Origin: Thalassotalea piscium
Lineage (GTDB): Bacteria > Pseudomonadota > Gammaproteobacteria > Enterobacterales > Alteromonadaceae
DNA: 64,000 nt
Reading direction: 5' to 3'
Assembly: GCF_030295935.1 (NCBI RefSeq)
Contig: NZ_AP027362.1
Location: 3,224,001-3,288,000, forward strand
The notes under the pieces are model-generated. The model did not search any database, was not told where the DNA came from, and saw nothing but the letters and a program-made list of their open reading frames with translations. A program made the translations under genes and the position numbers. Numbering within the stretch: position 1 is the first letter of the stretch; every line of letters begins with the position of its first letter. Below, in pieces: positions 25,847 through 34,872 of this stretch.

Positions 25847-26663
25847 TTAGTCCACCTGCTAATGTAACTAAATGAGGATGTTCAGTATCATGATGTAAGC
25901 CCGCAAAAGTAATGCGTGGCGCTTGTGTAAATGGGTTAGTGTCAACAACACAGTTCAATTTAAAGACTTGCTGCAAACACTCGCTAGTTAATACCTTTTC
26001 AGGGGTGTTAATGGCCTTTAACTTACCATCAGACATCAGCAATAGTCTGTCACAATATTGCGCAGCTAAGTTAAGGTCGTGCACAGTGATCACCAATGAA
26101 AGTTTTAATTTTTTAACCAGCGATAAAATTTGGTGTTGATAAAACACATCAAGATGATTGGTTGGCTCGTCCATTATTAATATGTCTGAGCGCTGCACAA
26201 TGGCTCGAGCAATTAAACAGCGTTGCTGTTCGCCCCCTGACAACGTTTTAAATACTTGTTCAGCTTTAGTGTGTAAATCTACTTTTTGTAAAGCATGCTC
26301 AATGAGCTTTAGATCTTCGCTGTTATCACGATCGAACAAGCCTTTGTGTGGTAGTAAGCCCATGTGAACAACGTCAAAAACGGTGAGATCAAAAATAGAA
26401 TCATGATGCTGACCGACAACCGCAATTTTTTGCGCAATATAATTACGGCTCACTTCACAAATATTTTTACCCTGTAAACGAACCTCCCCTTTTTCAACTA
26501 TATATTCACGATATAAACATTTTAATAGTGAGGTTTTTCCTGCGCCATTAGGACCAACAATACCTAGCGTTTCACCTTTTTTTAGTGAAAAGCTGATTTG
26601 TTCAACAATAACTTTATTACCAACTTGCCACGATAAGTTATTTGCTTCTAGCACTACAGACAT
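25836..26663 (-). CDS. btuD: Cobalamin ABC transporter ATP-binding protein BtuD
   Basis: An ABC ATPase with Walker A GPNGAGKTSLLK (about residue 36), a Q-loop in AVVGQHHDSIFD, the signature LSGGEQQRCLIARA, Walker B DILIMDEPTNHLD and the switch His in VITVHDLNLA. It is the first gene of the riboswitch-controlled operon. The ATG at 26663 is preferred; an upstream in-frame TTG at 26675 has poorer spacing. An extra C-terminal segment of about 25 residues with several His (GLHHDTEHPHLV) is a little unusual and might bind metal. Confidence 0.9.
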   Translation of the reverse strand: MSVVLEANNLSWQVGNKVIVEQISFSLKKGETLGIVGPNGAGKTSLLKCLYREYIVEKGEVRLQGKNICEVSRNYIAQKIAVVGQHHDSIFDLTVFDVVHMGLLPHKGLFDRDNSEDLKLIEHALQKVDLHTKAEQVFKTLSGGEQQRCLIARAIVQRSDILIMDEPTNHLDVFYQHQILSLVKKLKLSLVITVHDLNLAAQYCDRLLLMSDGKLKAINTPEKVLTSECLQQVFKLNCVVDTNPFTQAPRITFAGLHHDTEHPHLVTLAGGLNEN

Positions 26664-26809
26664 GTTGCATCTCAATAATAAAATGAGGTACGAGGCAGAA
26701 AGGAGATATTGGAAAGGTAGCTAATTATTATCAAGTACTAACAATATTAGCTAAGAGTCTTTTAATACATCCCCATGTTACCCGCACGGTTTCGTTACTT
26801 TGTATATAA

Positions 26810-27000
26810 TTTATGGCAGGTTTCCTGACTTATAGAGATACCCCAAGCTTACCCTTCCCGGTGTGATACCAGTGGTGTTGTTAACTCAGCTCTAATTACA
26901 GTTGCGGGAACAGTTGTGGAGTAATAATTATTTACGCACCACATTCCCTTTTAAGCCCTAATAATTTAATACATATTCTTATTAAATTAGGCACCATAAA
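26810..27000 (-). ncRNA. Cobalamin riboswitch upstream of the btuD-to-btuF operon
   Basis: On the minus strand the closing stem is TTTATGG/CCATAAA. Inside are AAGGGAATGTGGTGCG, CCCGCAACTGTAATTAGAGC, the B12-box-like ACCACTGGTATC and AAGTCAGGAAACCTGCC. These are textbook AdoCbl-aptamer elements. About 145 bases separate it from btuD, room for an expression platform (TAGCTAAT/ATTAGCTA hairpin near 26719-26755). Confidence 0.95.
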
Positions 27001-27159
27001 ACGCGCGCAGTTTAGCACAAAGCACTAAACAAAACACTAAAATGTCATATAATTTAAACTTGTTATGAGTAATTAAACAGTAAGAGATAACAAAGTTTGA
27101 TATGGTGTAGTTATTGCTTATTATTAACTTATCTTAACAAATACAGGTTTTTGACGCTT

Positions 27160-28431
27160 ATGGCAACATCACAGCTTTACAATATAATGACCCCAAATTT
27201 TTCGAGCGAGTTCAAATGTGTTGGTGCTGAATGCACAGATACTTGTTGTCGCAGCTGGGAAATTAACGTTGATAAAAAAGCATTTAAAAACCTGAAAAAA
27301 AATGAAAACGTTATTATTCGTCAATTAGCGAATGAGCATTTGTCACTTGCTCGTGAATCGACTAACACTTGGGGTAAAATCAAATTAAAAGATGACGGCT
27401 ATTGCCCATTTTTAGATACAACTGGGTGGTGTGAAGTACATAAACAAATTGGTCATCAAGCGTTACCAAAAACGTGTCAAAATTATCCAAAGTCTTATTT
27501 AGTCTTTGGTGAACAAGTAGAAGCAAGTATTAGTATATCTTGCCCTAGTGCAGCAGAGGCTGTTTTACTAAACCCTTCTGCATTTACCTTTAAGAGGCAC
27601 GAAGATACATTACAAAGTCTTAATCATATTGTGTTAGGTGGTTACACTAGCGACACACTCCCTGCTTGGATGCCAATACTAAGAGATTTTTGTTTTTCGG
27701 TAGTATTATTTGAACAAATATCATTAGAGCATCGCCTATTTGCAATGGGCATGGCACTAAAACAAGGTGAAAAACACATTGACAATCCGCAACGGTTACA
27801 AGAGTTTTTAGCAACAGCTGAAGAAATGACCGCTGATGGCTCTTTCAGTAAAATGTTTGAAGACCTTTCAGTCAATGAGCGTTTTAAGTGGGTAATGTTT
27901 GCCAATCAACATCATAAATTAGATGTAGAGGAAAAATTACATCAGAAATCTGCAGAGCTACCCAGCGCCTCTGAAAGCCAAAGCAGGTTTGACCAAGTAA
28001 GAACACCTATTTTTGAACTGATTAAAGAACGTAAGGAAATTCAACCTAAAGCTAAAGAAGTCGAACTTTTTTTAGAAATATTTAATTCAGGACAAGAAAA
28101 AGTAGATGCTTTTTTAGCAGATAAAGAGCATATTTTAATCAATTATATTTTATATTACTTATTTCATAACCAATTTATGCATAACCAAGACAAAACCCCA
28201 TTTCAGTTTTTTAAAATTATGAGTGTAGATTTGTTTATGCAGCGCGCCTATCTTGCTGGTATCGCTGAAAAAGAAGGTGAACTAACTCAGGAAAAACTCA
28301 TTCAGTTATTTCAAACATATGCACGTAAACGCCAGCATAACGCTCACTTTGTTCAAAACATGGAAATCCAATTACAACACTCAAATACTGATGGTCCAGG
28401 CGATATATTTAGTTTGCTTAAATTAAACTAA
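27160..28431 (+). CDS. fliB: FliB-like lysine-N-methylase
   Basis: A 423-residue protein of the flagellin lysine-N-methylase (FliB) family. The cysteine-rich N-terminus shows FKCVGAECTDTCCRSWEINV, CPFLDTTGWCEVHKQIG and LPKTCQNYPKSY, the Cys pattern that likely holds an iron-sulphur or zinc centre. The ATG at 27160 starts at the family's usual N-terminus (MATSQLYNIMTPNF); a GTG at 27097 would add 21 unconserved residues. No flagellar genes are nearby, so the true substrate here is uncertain. Confidence 0.82.
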   Translation: MATSQLYNIMTPNFSSEFKCVGAECTDTCCRSWEINVDKKAFKNLKKNENVIIRQLANEHLSLARESTNTWGKIKLKDDGYCPFLDTTGWCEVHKQIGHQALPKTCQNYPKSYLVFGEQVEASISISCPSAAEAVLLNPSAFTFKRHEDTLQSLNHIVLGGYTSDTLPAWMPILRDFCFSVVLFEQISLEHRLFAMGMALKQGEKHIDNPQRLQEFLATAEEMTADGSFSKMFEDLSVNERFKWVMFANQHHKLDVEEKLHQKSAELPSASESQSRFDQVRTPIFELIKERKEIQPKAKEVELFLEIFNSGQEKVDAFLADKEHILINYILYYLFHNQFMHNQDKTPFQFFKIMSVDLFMQRAYLAGIAEKEGELTQEKLIQLFQTYARKRQHNAHFVQNMEIQLQHSNTDGPGDIFSLLKLN

Positions 28432-28712
28432 GGCGTTTTATTTCCAGCTAGAAAGGTTAAGTCTGAGTAAAGCGGCGCCATACAAGGCAATGCACCTTTA
28501 ACACATAACGCTTGTTGAAAGTGAGCTGTTAGATACACATTTACCTTACAATGTGTATTACCCGACTCATATCGATAATAAGCCTGCATTGCCTCACAAC
28601 GATCGGAGTCTTGATACACCTTATCTAGTTGGTCTTGTAGTTCATACAAAGCAGTTGTTGCCAAAATGGCATCTCCTAAGTTAATAGCATACCACTCTAG
28701 TTTATCTTTCAA
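28428..28712 (-). CDS. Hypothetical protein, 94 aa
   Basis: Unrecognised soluble protein, convergent with the methylase gene and overlapping its stop by four bases. It uses a TTG start 7 bases after GAGG. The N-terminal half is helical (DAILATTALYELQDQLDKVY) and there are three Cys residues. No signal peptide. Function unknown. Confidence 0.55.
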   Translation of the reverse strand: MKDKLEWYAINLGDAILATTALYELQDQLDKVYQDSDRCEAMQAYYRYESGNTHCKVNVYLTAHFQQALCVKGALPCMAPLYSDLTFLAGNKTP

Positions 28713-28868
28713 TCTATACCTCGAACTAATCTTTTGGTTGTAGTGTTTATTTCAGCCATATATCATCAAGCTCTTAAATCATGGTGAGTAAATTATTTGA
28801 ACCGTTAAGTAATTGCTCAGTATTATTAATTCATTCAAAAATAATAAAAATACTCATTAGGAGTTGTT

Positions 28869-30260
28869 GTGTCTGATTGGATCTCCATTATCCCCCCTAT
28901 TCTAGCCATAATCATTGTATTGTGGAAAAAAGAAGTTATTTTGGCGTTACTATTAGCCATTGCCAGCTCAGAGTTACTGATACTTTTTAGCTCATCCGAG
29001 GCTTATAGTCCACTTGCCGGCTTTGGCATTAGTACGGTAGAGCGCATTATTAGTGTATTTCAATCAGACGGAAATACCCGAATTTTAGTATTCTCGCTTC
29101 TCGTTGGCGCACTACTAGCTTTTATGCGCCAGTCTGGTGGTGTAACCGCTACGGTAAATGTATTAATTGATAAAGGATTAAGTGGTAGTGCAAGGCGCTC
29201 ACGCTTTTTAGCTTTTTTTACCGGTGTTGCCATATTTATTGAGTCAAATTTAAGTGTATTAATGGCCGGTATTATTTCACGCGGCTTATTTGATAAGTTT
29301 GGCATGAGCAGAGCGCGACTTGCCTATATTATTGATAGTACCAGCGCGCCCATTTGTATTTTATTATTACTCAATGGCTGGGGTGCCTATGTGCTTGGGT
29401 TACTTAATACTTATGAATTAGAAGAGTCTGCCGTTTCAATATTAATTCAAACGATACCGCTCAACTTTTATGCCCTGATCACCTTAGTTATTGTAGTTTA
29501 TACTTGCTGGACCGACAAAACTCATGGCCCATTAAAACAAGCCGAATTAAACCAACAAAAAGGCACAAAAAAATTAGAGTTAGATGTGCCGGCAAGCAAG
29601 CCTCGCTATATGTTAGTACCACTTATTACGTTATCGGTATCAATGGTCGCATTTATGTTTATCACGGGTAATGGCAACTTTGTTGAAGGTTCAGGTTCAA
29701 AATCTGTGCTTTATGCAACCACACTCGCTTGTTTAGTCGCTTATATTATGATGGTGGCAAGTAAACGTTTTACCCATAAAAAAATGACTGAAATTGGTTT
29801 TCAAGGCATATCTGAGCTATTACCTTTAGTTATGATTGTATTATTGTCGTTAGCATTAGGCGCAAGCTTGAAGGTGCTAGGAACCGGCACTTTTATTTCA
29901 GGTTTAGTCGCAGAAAATCTCCCTTTATTTTTAGTGCCTGCTGTTTTGTTTTTAGCCGGTGGCTTAATGTCTTTCACTACGGGAACATCTTGGGGCACAT
30001 TTGCTATACTTATCCCTATAGGTATGCCTTTAGTCATTAACCTTGGTTTACCTGCGCCTTTATTACTCGCAGCAATACTCGGTGGCGGTGTCTTTGGCGA
30101 TCATTGTTCTCCTATTTCAGATACCACCGCAGTGAGTGCGGTAGCTTCAGGCTGCGACTTACTCGAACATGTGCGCACTCAACTTCCTTATGCATTATTT
30201 GCCGGCGGTTTAACGATCCTTACCTACATTGCTTTTGGATTAATGTTTATTGGTGCTTAA
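28869..30260 (+). CDS. NhaC-family Na+/H+ antiporter
   Basis: A polytopic inner-membrane protein of 463 residues (about 11-12 helices) of the NhaC/ion-transporter superfamily. Typical signatures are GALLAFMRQSGGV, FLAFFTGVAIFIESNLSVLM, STSAPICILLLLNGWGAYVLG, MSFTTGTSWGTFAILIPIGM and GGVFGDHCSPISDTTAVSA. The GTG start is set by TAGGAG five bases upstream. Monocistronic with its own terminator. Substrate could be Na+ or an organic ion; antiport is inferred from the family. Confidence 0.87.
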   Translation: MSDWISIIPPILAIIIVLWKKEVILALLLAIASSELLILFSSSEAYSPLAGFGISTVERIISVFQSDGNTRILVFSLLVGALLAFMRQSGGVTATVNVLIDKGLSGSARRSRFLAFFTGVAIFIESNLSVLMAGIISRGLFDKFGMSRARLAYIIDSTSAPICILLLLNGWGAYVLGLLNTYELEESAVSILIQTIPLNFYALITLVIVVYTCWTDKTHGPLKQAELNQQKGTKKLELDVPASKPRYMLVPLITLSVSMVAFMFITGNGNFVEGSGSKSVLYATTLACLVAYIMMVASKRFTHKKMTEIGFQGISELLPLVMIVLLSLALGASLKVLGTGTFISGLVAENLPLFLVPAVLFLAGGLMSFTTGTSWGTFAILIPIGMPLVINLGLPAPLLLAAILGGGVFGDHCSPISDTTAVSAVASGCDLLEHVRTQLPYALFAGGLTILTYIAFGLMFIGA

Positions 30261-30296
30261 CTACAATTGCATCAATAACACTGCAGCTATCAACTA

Positions 30297-30322
30297 AAAA
30301 ACGCCCTAATGGGCGTTTTTTG
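30297..30322 (+). terminator. Terminator of the NhaC-type gene
   Basis: AAAAACGCCC and GGGCGTTTTTT form a strong A/T-flanked hairpin 36 bases after the stop codon. Confidence 0.85.
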
Positions 30323-30391
30323 TATTTGGCTAAATAACCTGAGCTCAGGTTATATAAACCACGCAGGTTAAATTGCTCGTGCTCCTGCTCT

Positions 30392-30424
30392 ATTAAAAAG
30401 CCGTAATGTACATTACGGCTTTTG
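30392..30424. terminator. Bidirectional terminator between the antiporter and the aminopeptidase
   Basis: AAAAGCCGTAATG and CATTACGGCTTTT make a near-perfect long stem with A- and T-tails on both sides, downstream of the minus-strand aminopeptidase gene. Confidence 0.8.
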
Positions 30425-30469
30425 AGCTTTACTTGGTGGTATCAATAAATTCTTGTTAAGTTAAACCGC

Positions 30470-33157
30470 TTATTTAATTGATATTTTATTTTTAATCACT
30501 AAACAACGCTTGTTATTTTGATGAGCAACTAACAATGCCCTTTTTGTACCGGTAGAAAGGTCTTTATTGTCAGCTATTGCTTTTTCTAAACGAGCAACAC
30601 TTTCTGTTGTACAGCTTGTTGGGATCATAGTGCCTGCATAGGTTCGCATAAATACATGATCATGTGCTTTATCAACTTCAGCAAGCATTGCTATTCGGCT
30701 ATCAGCCGTTAGCTCATTAAGTGCCGTTTGCTCAGAAGGATACATAGCCCCCATTGCTGCACGAAGTTTTGCATAAGGCATTGGGTTTTCAGTTGCATGT
30801 ATATTGGCTAGCCATAAGGTTTTAGTTGCTGTATCAGGACGAATGACTTGTGCAGAAATTGCTGACTTTATTCCTGTATCTGAGTTATCAGCTTGTTGCT
30901 CTTTTTCAAGTAACGCTAAGGCTTGAGGATGCTGATAACGGTTCAAGTGACGAATAATTCCCCAACGTAAATCTTGGTTGATGGTGAGGTTTTCAATCGA
31001 TTGATCGCCATTAAGTAATGCAACCAAGGTGTTCATGCCCTTATCAGACGTTGCAAACGACTGGTAATACCCAAACCAACGACGCAACTTATTGGTATCA
31101 TTGATGTTGGCTAATGTATTGTCCCATGCCATTTTTTCAAGCTTTTGTAATGTCTCTTGCACATAGCTATGCTCCATAGTGTAAATATTTTTAATGTACG
31201 AGGCACTTTGTGCAATTTGCGATAACGCTTGCCCAAGTATGGTGTAATCAGTTTCAAGCGGGGCATTGGCAATTGCGGTATCGATAAAGTCGTTTAACGG
31301 TAATTGACCGTCGCGTACGCTGTCCCATAATGCCTGCCAAAGCATTGAACGTAATAATGGGTCGTCTACTTTACTTAAGTTACTTTTTGCTGTTTCAAAT
31401 GACTTAGCATCTAAATTAACTTTTACAAACCCCCAGTCTTGATAATTTGGGTAAACTAGATCAGGGCACTTACTACCAATAAGAGGTGCAACACTGGTGG
31501 TATTCCCACGATAAGTAACAGCAACATTTTCTGTTAAATTTAGTCCCTTTTTGTCAATGGAAAACAGTGCAACTTGAACATGTTGTTCACGTAATGTCGG
31601 GAAGTTTTCATCTGCAGTTTGTAATAAATTAAATTCAGTAATTTTACCATTTTCACACGCAAAGTTACTCTGAATAGTATTTACCCCAGCTTTATATAAC
31701 CACTCTTGCTTCCAGTTATCTAAATTTTTACCTGAGGCGTCAGCTAAGCTTTCGATAAAATCGTCTAGTTCAGCATTTTGGTATGCATTTTTAGCGAGAT
31801 AATTATGAATGCCACGCCTAAACGTTGTTTCGCCCAGTAAATGACGTAATTGATTAAGTGTAGATGCACCTTTTGAATATGTGATCGCGTCAATATTGTC
31901 AAATGCATTTGCTGAAGACGGAATAGGTACTTCTATTGGGTGAGTAGTTATTTGTTGATCTTGTCGATAAGCTGACTGCTTACCATACGCATAAAAAGAG
32001 CGCCATGCATTATCAAATTCTGTTGCTTCTGCAGTTGCTAATGTCGCCATAAAAGCGGCAAAACTTTCATTTAACCATAAACCATTCCACCATTTCATGG
32101 TCACTAAATTACCAAACCATTGATGCGCCATTTCATGCATTATTACACTGGCTAAACGTTGTTTCTGGCTTTGGCTCATTTCGCCATTGGTTAAAAAGCC
32201 ACCTTCTCCAAAAGTAATTGCCGCAGCATTTTCCATTGCCCCATAAATAAAGTCTGGCACTAATACTTGGTCATATTTTCTAAATGGGTAGTCAACCCCA
32301 TAATAGTCTTCAAAAAAAGCCAAACCTTTGTGGGTGTAGTTAAACCAATCTTGTGGTACCACTTGTTGTTCTACCGACTGCCTAACAAATAAACGTAGTG
32401 GGTACTTACCCGTGTTATCTTCCCATTTGTGATAAGGCCCTGCATGTAGTGAAAAATTATAAGGGCTAAGTTTTAAAGTACGGTCAAAGTACCATACCTT
32501 TTTATCCCCTTTAATTTCTGAACGTGTTTCTTTCATAGCAGAAAGTACGTGCCAGTTAGCAGGCGATGTTACCGTCATTTGGTAATTTGCTTTTAGATCA
32601 GGTTGATCAAATAACGCAAACATTTGTTGTGCTGCGGCTGGCTCAAAATGAGAATATAAATAGACTTTACCGTCTACAGGATCAACAAAACGGTGTAAAC
32701 CCTCGCCATTGGTACTATGCTTTCGCGTAAAGCTAACCGCAACTGAGTTCTTACCTGTATTTAAGTCTGCAGGTGCTAGAGTAATAAACCAGTTATTATA
32801 ATCTGCGGTAACGTCTTTACCATTAACGGTTAATTTATTAATACTTGCTTCGTTCAAGTCAACCGTTAACGGCGACGACGCATCGTTTAACTGGAAGTTA
32901 ATAACAGATGTTGCACTAAAGCTTTCTTCACCCGTTAATTCAAATGTTAATTTATAATCAACATCAGACACTCTTTTAGAGCGTTGCATGGCTTGTGCTT
33001 CGCTTAAATGCGCGTTATTTGCTCGCACTGAAAAAGTTGGTATTTCTGAATCAGTAATTACGTCTTTATTTATGTTGTTTTGGTCGCTATTGCTAGCTTG
33101 ATTACAGGCGCTCAACACGAAAGTTGAGACAATAATCATCAAGAGGGATGATCTCAC
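30470..33157 (-). CDS. M1-family aminopeptidase, lipoprotein (aminopeptidase N type)
   Basis: An 895-residue zinc aminopeptidase that trims N-terminal residues from peptides. The start is taken as the GTG at 33157, which has AGGA six bases upstream and gives a proper lipoprotein signal (LLMIIVSTFVLSACNQ, Cys 18 lipidated); an ATG at 33211 would add 18 residues. Exopeptidase motif YGAMENAA and zinc site HEMAHQWFGN...WLNESFA (HExxH-18-E) are intact. The C-terminal helical ERAP1-like domain is complete. Probably acts in the periplasm on peptides taken up as nutrients. Confidence 0.92.
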   Translation of the reverse strand: MRSSLLMIIVSTFVLSACNQASNSDQNNINKDVITDSEIPTFSVRANNAHLSEAQAMQRSKRVSDVDYKLTFELTGEESFSATSVINFQLNDASSPLTVDLNEASINKLTVNGKDVTADYNNWFITLAPADLNTGKNSVAVSFTRKHSTNGEGLHRFVDPVDGKVYLYSHFEPAAAQQMFALFDQPDLKANYQMTVTSPANWHVLSAMKETRSEIKGDKKVWYFDRTLKLSPYNFSLHAGPYHKWEDNTGKYPLRLFVRQSVEQQVVPQDWFNYTHKGLAFFEDYYGVDYPFRKYDQVLVPDFIYGAMENAAAITFGEGGFLTNGEMSQSQKQRLASVIMHEMAHQWFGNLVTMKWWNGLWLNESFAAFMATLATAEATEFDNAWRSFYAYGKQSAYRQDQQITTHPIEVPIPSSANAFDNIDAITYSKGASTLNQLRHLLGETTFRRGIHNYLAKNAYQNAELDDFIESLADASGKNLDNWKQEWLYKAGVNTIQSNFACENGKITEFNLLQTADENFPTLREQHVQVALFSIDKKGLNLTENVAVTYRGNTTSVAPLIGSKCPDLVYPNYQDWGFVKVNLDAKSFETAKSNLSKVDDPLLRSMLWQALWDSVRDGQLPLNDFIDTAIANAPLETDYTILGQALSQIAQSASYIKNIYTMEHSYVQETLQKLEKMAWDNTLANINDTNKLRRWFGYYQSFATSDKGMNTLVALLNGDQSIENLTINQDLRWGIIRHLNRYQHPQALALLEKEQQADNSDTGIKSAISAQVIRPDTATKTLWLANIHATENPMPYAKLRAAMGAMYPSEQTALNELTADSRIAMLAEVDKAHDHVFMRTYAGTMIPTSCTTESVARLEKAIADNKDLSTGTKRALLVAHQNNKRCLVIKNKISIK

Positions 33158-33434
33158 AGGAATTCCTATTATTTGGCAAATTATTAGCGTGAAAGTATTG
33201 TAGACCTTCAACTAGGTCATAGACTATAGAATAATAATTATCTGGGATAAAGGAAGGTTAACTAGCGTATTTATAATGACATTCACCTTTTTGGAAAGAA
33301 AACCCCATCTACTTTTTTACAAAAACAGCAAGTACAAAGTAATACCATAGGTTAGCATAAGTAAGTATTTACTTTCGTTATAAAAACCTATGGTATGAGC
33401 TAGTTATTATAAAACGTCGCTTGTAACTCGTCAG

Positions 33435-33782
33435 CTAATTAGCGAGTTTAAATAACATCGCAGTACTTTGTTTCTTTAAGTCGATTATTTCCGATACAAG
33501 GGCACCATTTTTAAAACGATCAAAACTAACAGTATTTAATGATAGTTTACGACAAAATTCGACTACAGTATTATAGTCATTACGTGAAAATTGCTCTTGT
33601 TCACGACTCATCAATCCATCGATATAAGCGCTATCGCCATTCACATTAATGTTGACGATAGCTGAATAAGGCTGTCCGTAGTCTTTTACTCTTAAAGCTC
33701 TTACTGCTTTTACTTCAAAAATCCAATCATCTAATTGGATATAGCGTGTCATTGCTGGCTTTGGAATATCTGACTTGATCAT
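33435..33782 (-). CDS. Hypothetical protein, 115 aa
   Basis: An unrecognised soluble protein without signal peptide. It mixes short beta-like stretches (YSAIVNINVNGDSAYIDGLM) with a helical region and ends in KKQSTAMLFKLAN. It follows the EF-hand genes on the same strand but a terminator hairpin lies between, so it is probably a separate unit. AAGGTACAAAAA precedes the ATG as a ribosome-binding region. Confidence 0.6.
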   Translation of the reverse strand: MIKSDIPKPAMTRYIQLDDWIFEVKAVRALRVKDYGQPYSAIVNINVNGDSAYIDGLMSREQEQFSRNDYNTVVEFCRKLSLNTVSFDRFKNGALVSEIIDLKKQSTAMLFKLAN

Positions 33783-33803
33783 TTTTTGTACCTTGTAAAA
33801 AAA

Positions 33804-33839
33804 GCCAGTTACTTGGTTGGGGGACAGTAACTGGCAAAG
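33804..33839 (-). terminator. Terminator downstream of the EF-hand genes
   Basis: On the minus strand GCCAGTTACT pairs with AGTAACTGGC and is followed by seven Ts. It separates the EF-hand pair from the 115-aa gene. Confidence 0.8.
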
Positions 33840-33891
33840 TCGAGCTTAAACGGCTAACAGACTTACTTCTATTTTAAAGTAAGCCATTAAA

Positions 33892-34173
33892 TTAGTTATT
33901 ACTGTCGAAAGCGCTAAGTTCTGCTTCACTTAAGCCGCCATCATTATTAGCATCAATGTGATCAAAGTTTTCTAATAATACTGCATGCTTACTAACAGCC
34001 ACTTCCGCTTTGCTTAATAAGCCATTACCGTCATTATCAAATTTACTTAATAATTGAGTAAGATCTACCTTGCTTACTTCATTTGAAAGTTTTGCTGGCT
34101 CATTTGCACTAACATAAAAAGCAGCTACTAAAGAGCTAATTACAACTAAGGTTACTTTTTTTAAACTAAACAT
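33892..34173 (-). CDS. Secreted EF-hand protein, copy 2 (93 aa)
   Basis: A paralogue of the next gene upstream with the same layout: signal peptide (about residues 1-23, ending FYVSANEP) and two EF-hand loops, DNDGNGLLSKAE and DANNDGGLSEAE, with acidic residues at the calcium positions. Exported, probably a periplasmic calcium-binding protein. It lies 70 bases behind copy 1; a hairpin in the gap (ATTGGTTAAT/ATTAACCAAT, 34206-34233) may reduce its expression. It probably shares the sigma-54 promoter of copy 1. Confidence 0.82.
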   Translation of the reverse strand: MFSLKKVTLVVISSLVAAFYVSANEPAKLSNEVSKVDLTQLLSKFDNDGNGLLSKAEVAVSKHAVLLENFDHIDANNDGGLSEAELSAFDSNN

Positions 34174-34243
34174 ATTTTTTCTTCCTTCATAAAGTGATTA
34201 ATAGTGATTGGTTAATACTGAGTGATTAACCAATAAGCGTCTG

Positions 34244-34525
34244 TTAGTTATCTAATTTAAATGAACTAAGTTCTGAATGGCTTAGCGTTTCATCGTTATT
34301 GGTATCAATATCATCAAAATTCTCTAATAATATTTTGTGCTTACTCGCGGCCACTTCTGCTTTACTTAGCAAACCATTACCGTCTTTATCGTATTGACTT
34401 AACAATTGTGTGAGATCGACATTAGACGCTTCAGTTGCAGTATTTTCTGGCTCGTTTGCGCTAACATAAAAAGCGGTTACTAAAGAACCAACAACAACTA
34501 GCGATACTTTTTTTAAATTAAACAT
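34244..34525 (-). CDS. Secreted EF-hand protein, copy 1 (93 aa)
   Basis: Signal peptide (FNLKKVSLVVVGSLVTAFYV, cleaved near SANE) and two EF-hand loops: residues 46-57 (DKDGNGLLSKAE) and 74-85 (DTNNDETLSHSE), each with ligands at positions 1, 3, 5 and 12. A calcium-binding exported protein. It is divergent from glrK and preceded by a sigma-54-type promoter at 34591-34605 and two GlrR-type sites, so it is a likely GlrR target. The ribosome-binding site GAAGGAATAAAATT precedes the ATG. Confidence 0.84.
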   Translation of the reverse strand: MFNLKKVSLVVVGSLVTAFYVSANEPENTATEASNVDLTQLLSQYDKDGNGLLSKAEVAASKHKILLENFDDIDTNNDETLSHSELSSFKLDN

Positions 34526-34590
34526 AATTTTATTCCTTCATAGTTAGTATGGTTAACGTAGTAAGTTTATGTACTATCACTTGGACTATT

Positions 34591-34605
34591 GCAGGCAACG
34601 TGCCA
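34591..34605 (-). promoter_or_regulatory. Sigma-54 promoter of the EF-hand genes
   Basis: The minus strand reads TGGCACGTTGCCTGC, which matches the -24/-12 consensus TGGCAC-N5-TTGC except for one base, with the correct GG-to-GC spacing of 10. It would start transcription about 55 bases before the first EF-hand gene. Confidence 0.75.
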
Positions 34606-34658
34606 AAATGTAACCAACTGAAATTAAAGGGTTTTATATAAACCACCAGGGATACACT

Positions 34659-34676
34659 GTCGCTAATTAGCAACAA
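34659..34676. promoter_or_regulatory. Imperfect GlrR-type binding site
   Basis: TGTCGCTAATTAGCAACA has the form TGTC-N10-AACA, one base off the TGTC-N10-GACA site known for E. coli GlrR. It shares TGTCGCTAATT with the perfect site 120 bases away and lies about 60 bases upstream of the sigma-54 promoter. Confidence 0.55.
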
Positions 34677-34778
34677 CTAAAATAATTTCAAATAAACTAC
34701 TTAACGCTGAGCCAACACAAATATAAAAATAATGTTAAATAACAATAACTAAGAAGGTAAATTTTCAACAAAGTCTCC

Positions 34779-34796
34779 TGTCGCTAATTTGAGACA
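34779..34796. promoter_or_regulatory. GlrR-type binding site TGTC-N10-GACA
   Basis: TGTCGCTAATTTGAGACA fits the E. coli GlrR consensus exactly. It lies about 175 bases upstream of the sigma-54 promoter of the EF-hand genes and 77 bases before glrK, so it could serve both as enhancer and for autoregulation. Confidence 0.7.
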
Positions 34797-34872
34797 ATAT
34801 TGTTTATCCTCACTAAAAAGGGTTAAATCGGGGTATTAGATAGTGGTTTACAACAAATAAGCGCATTAACTT

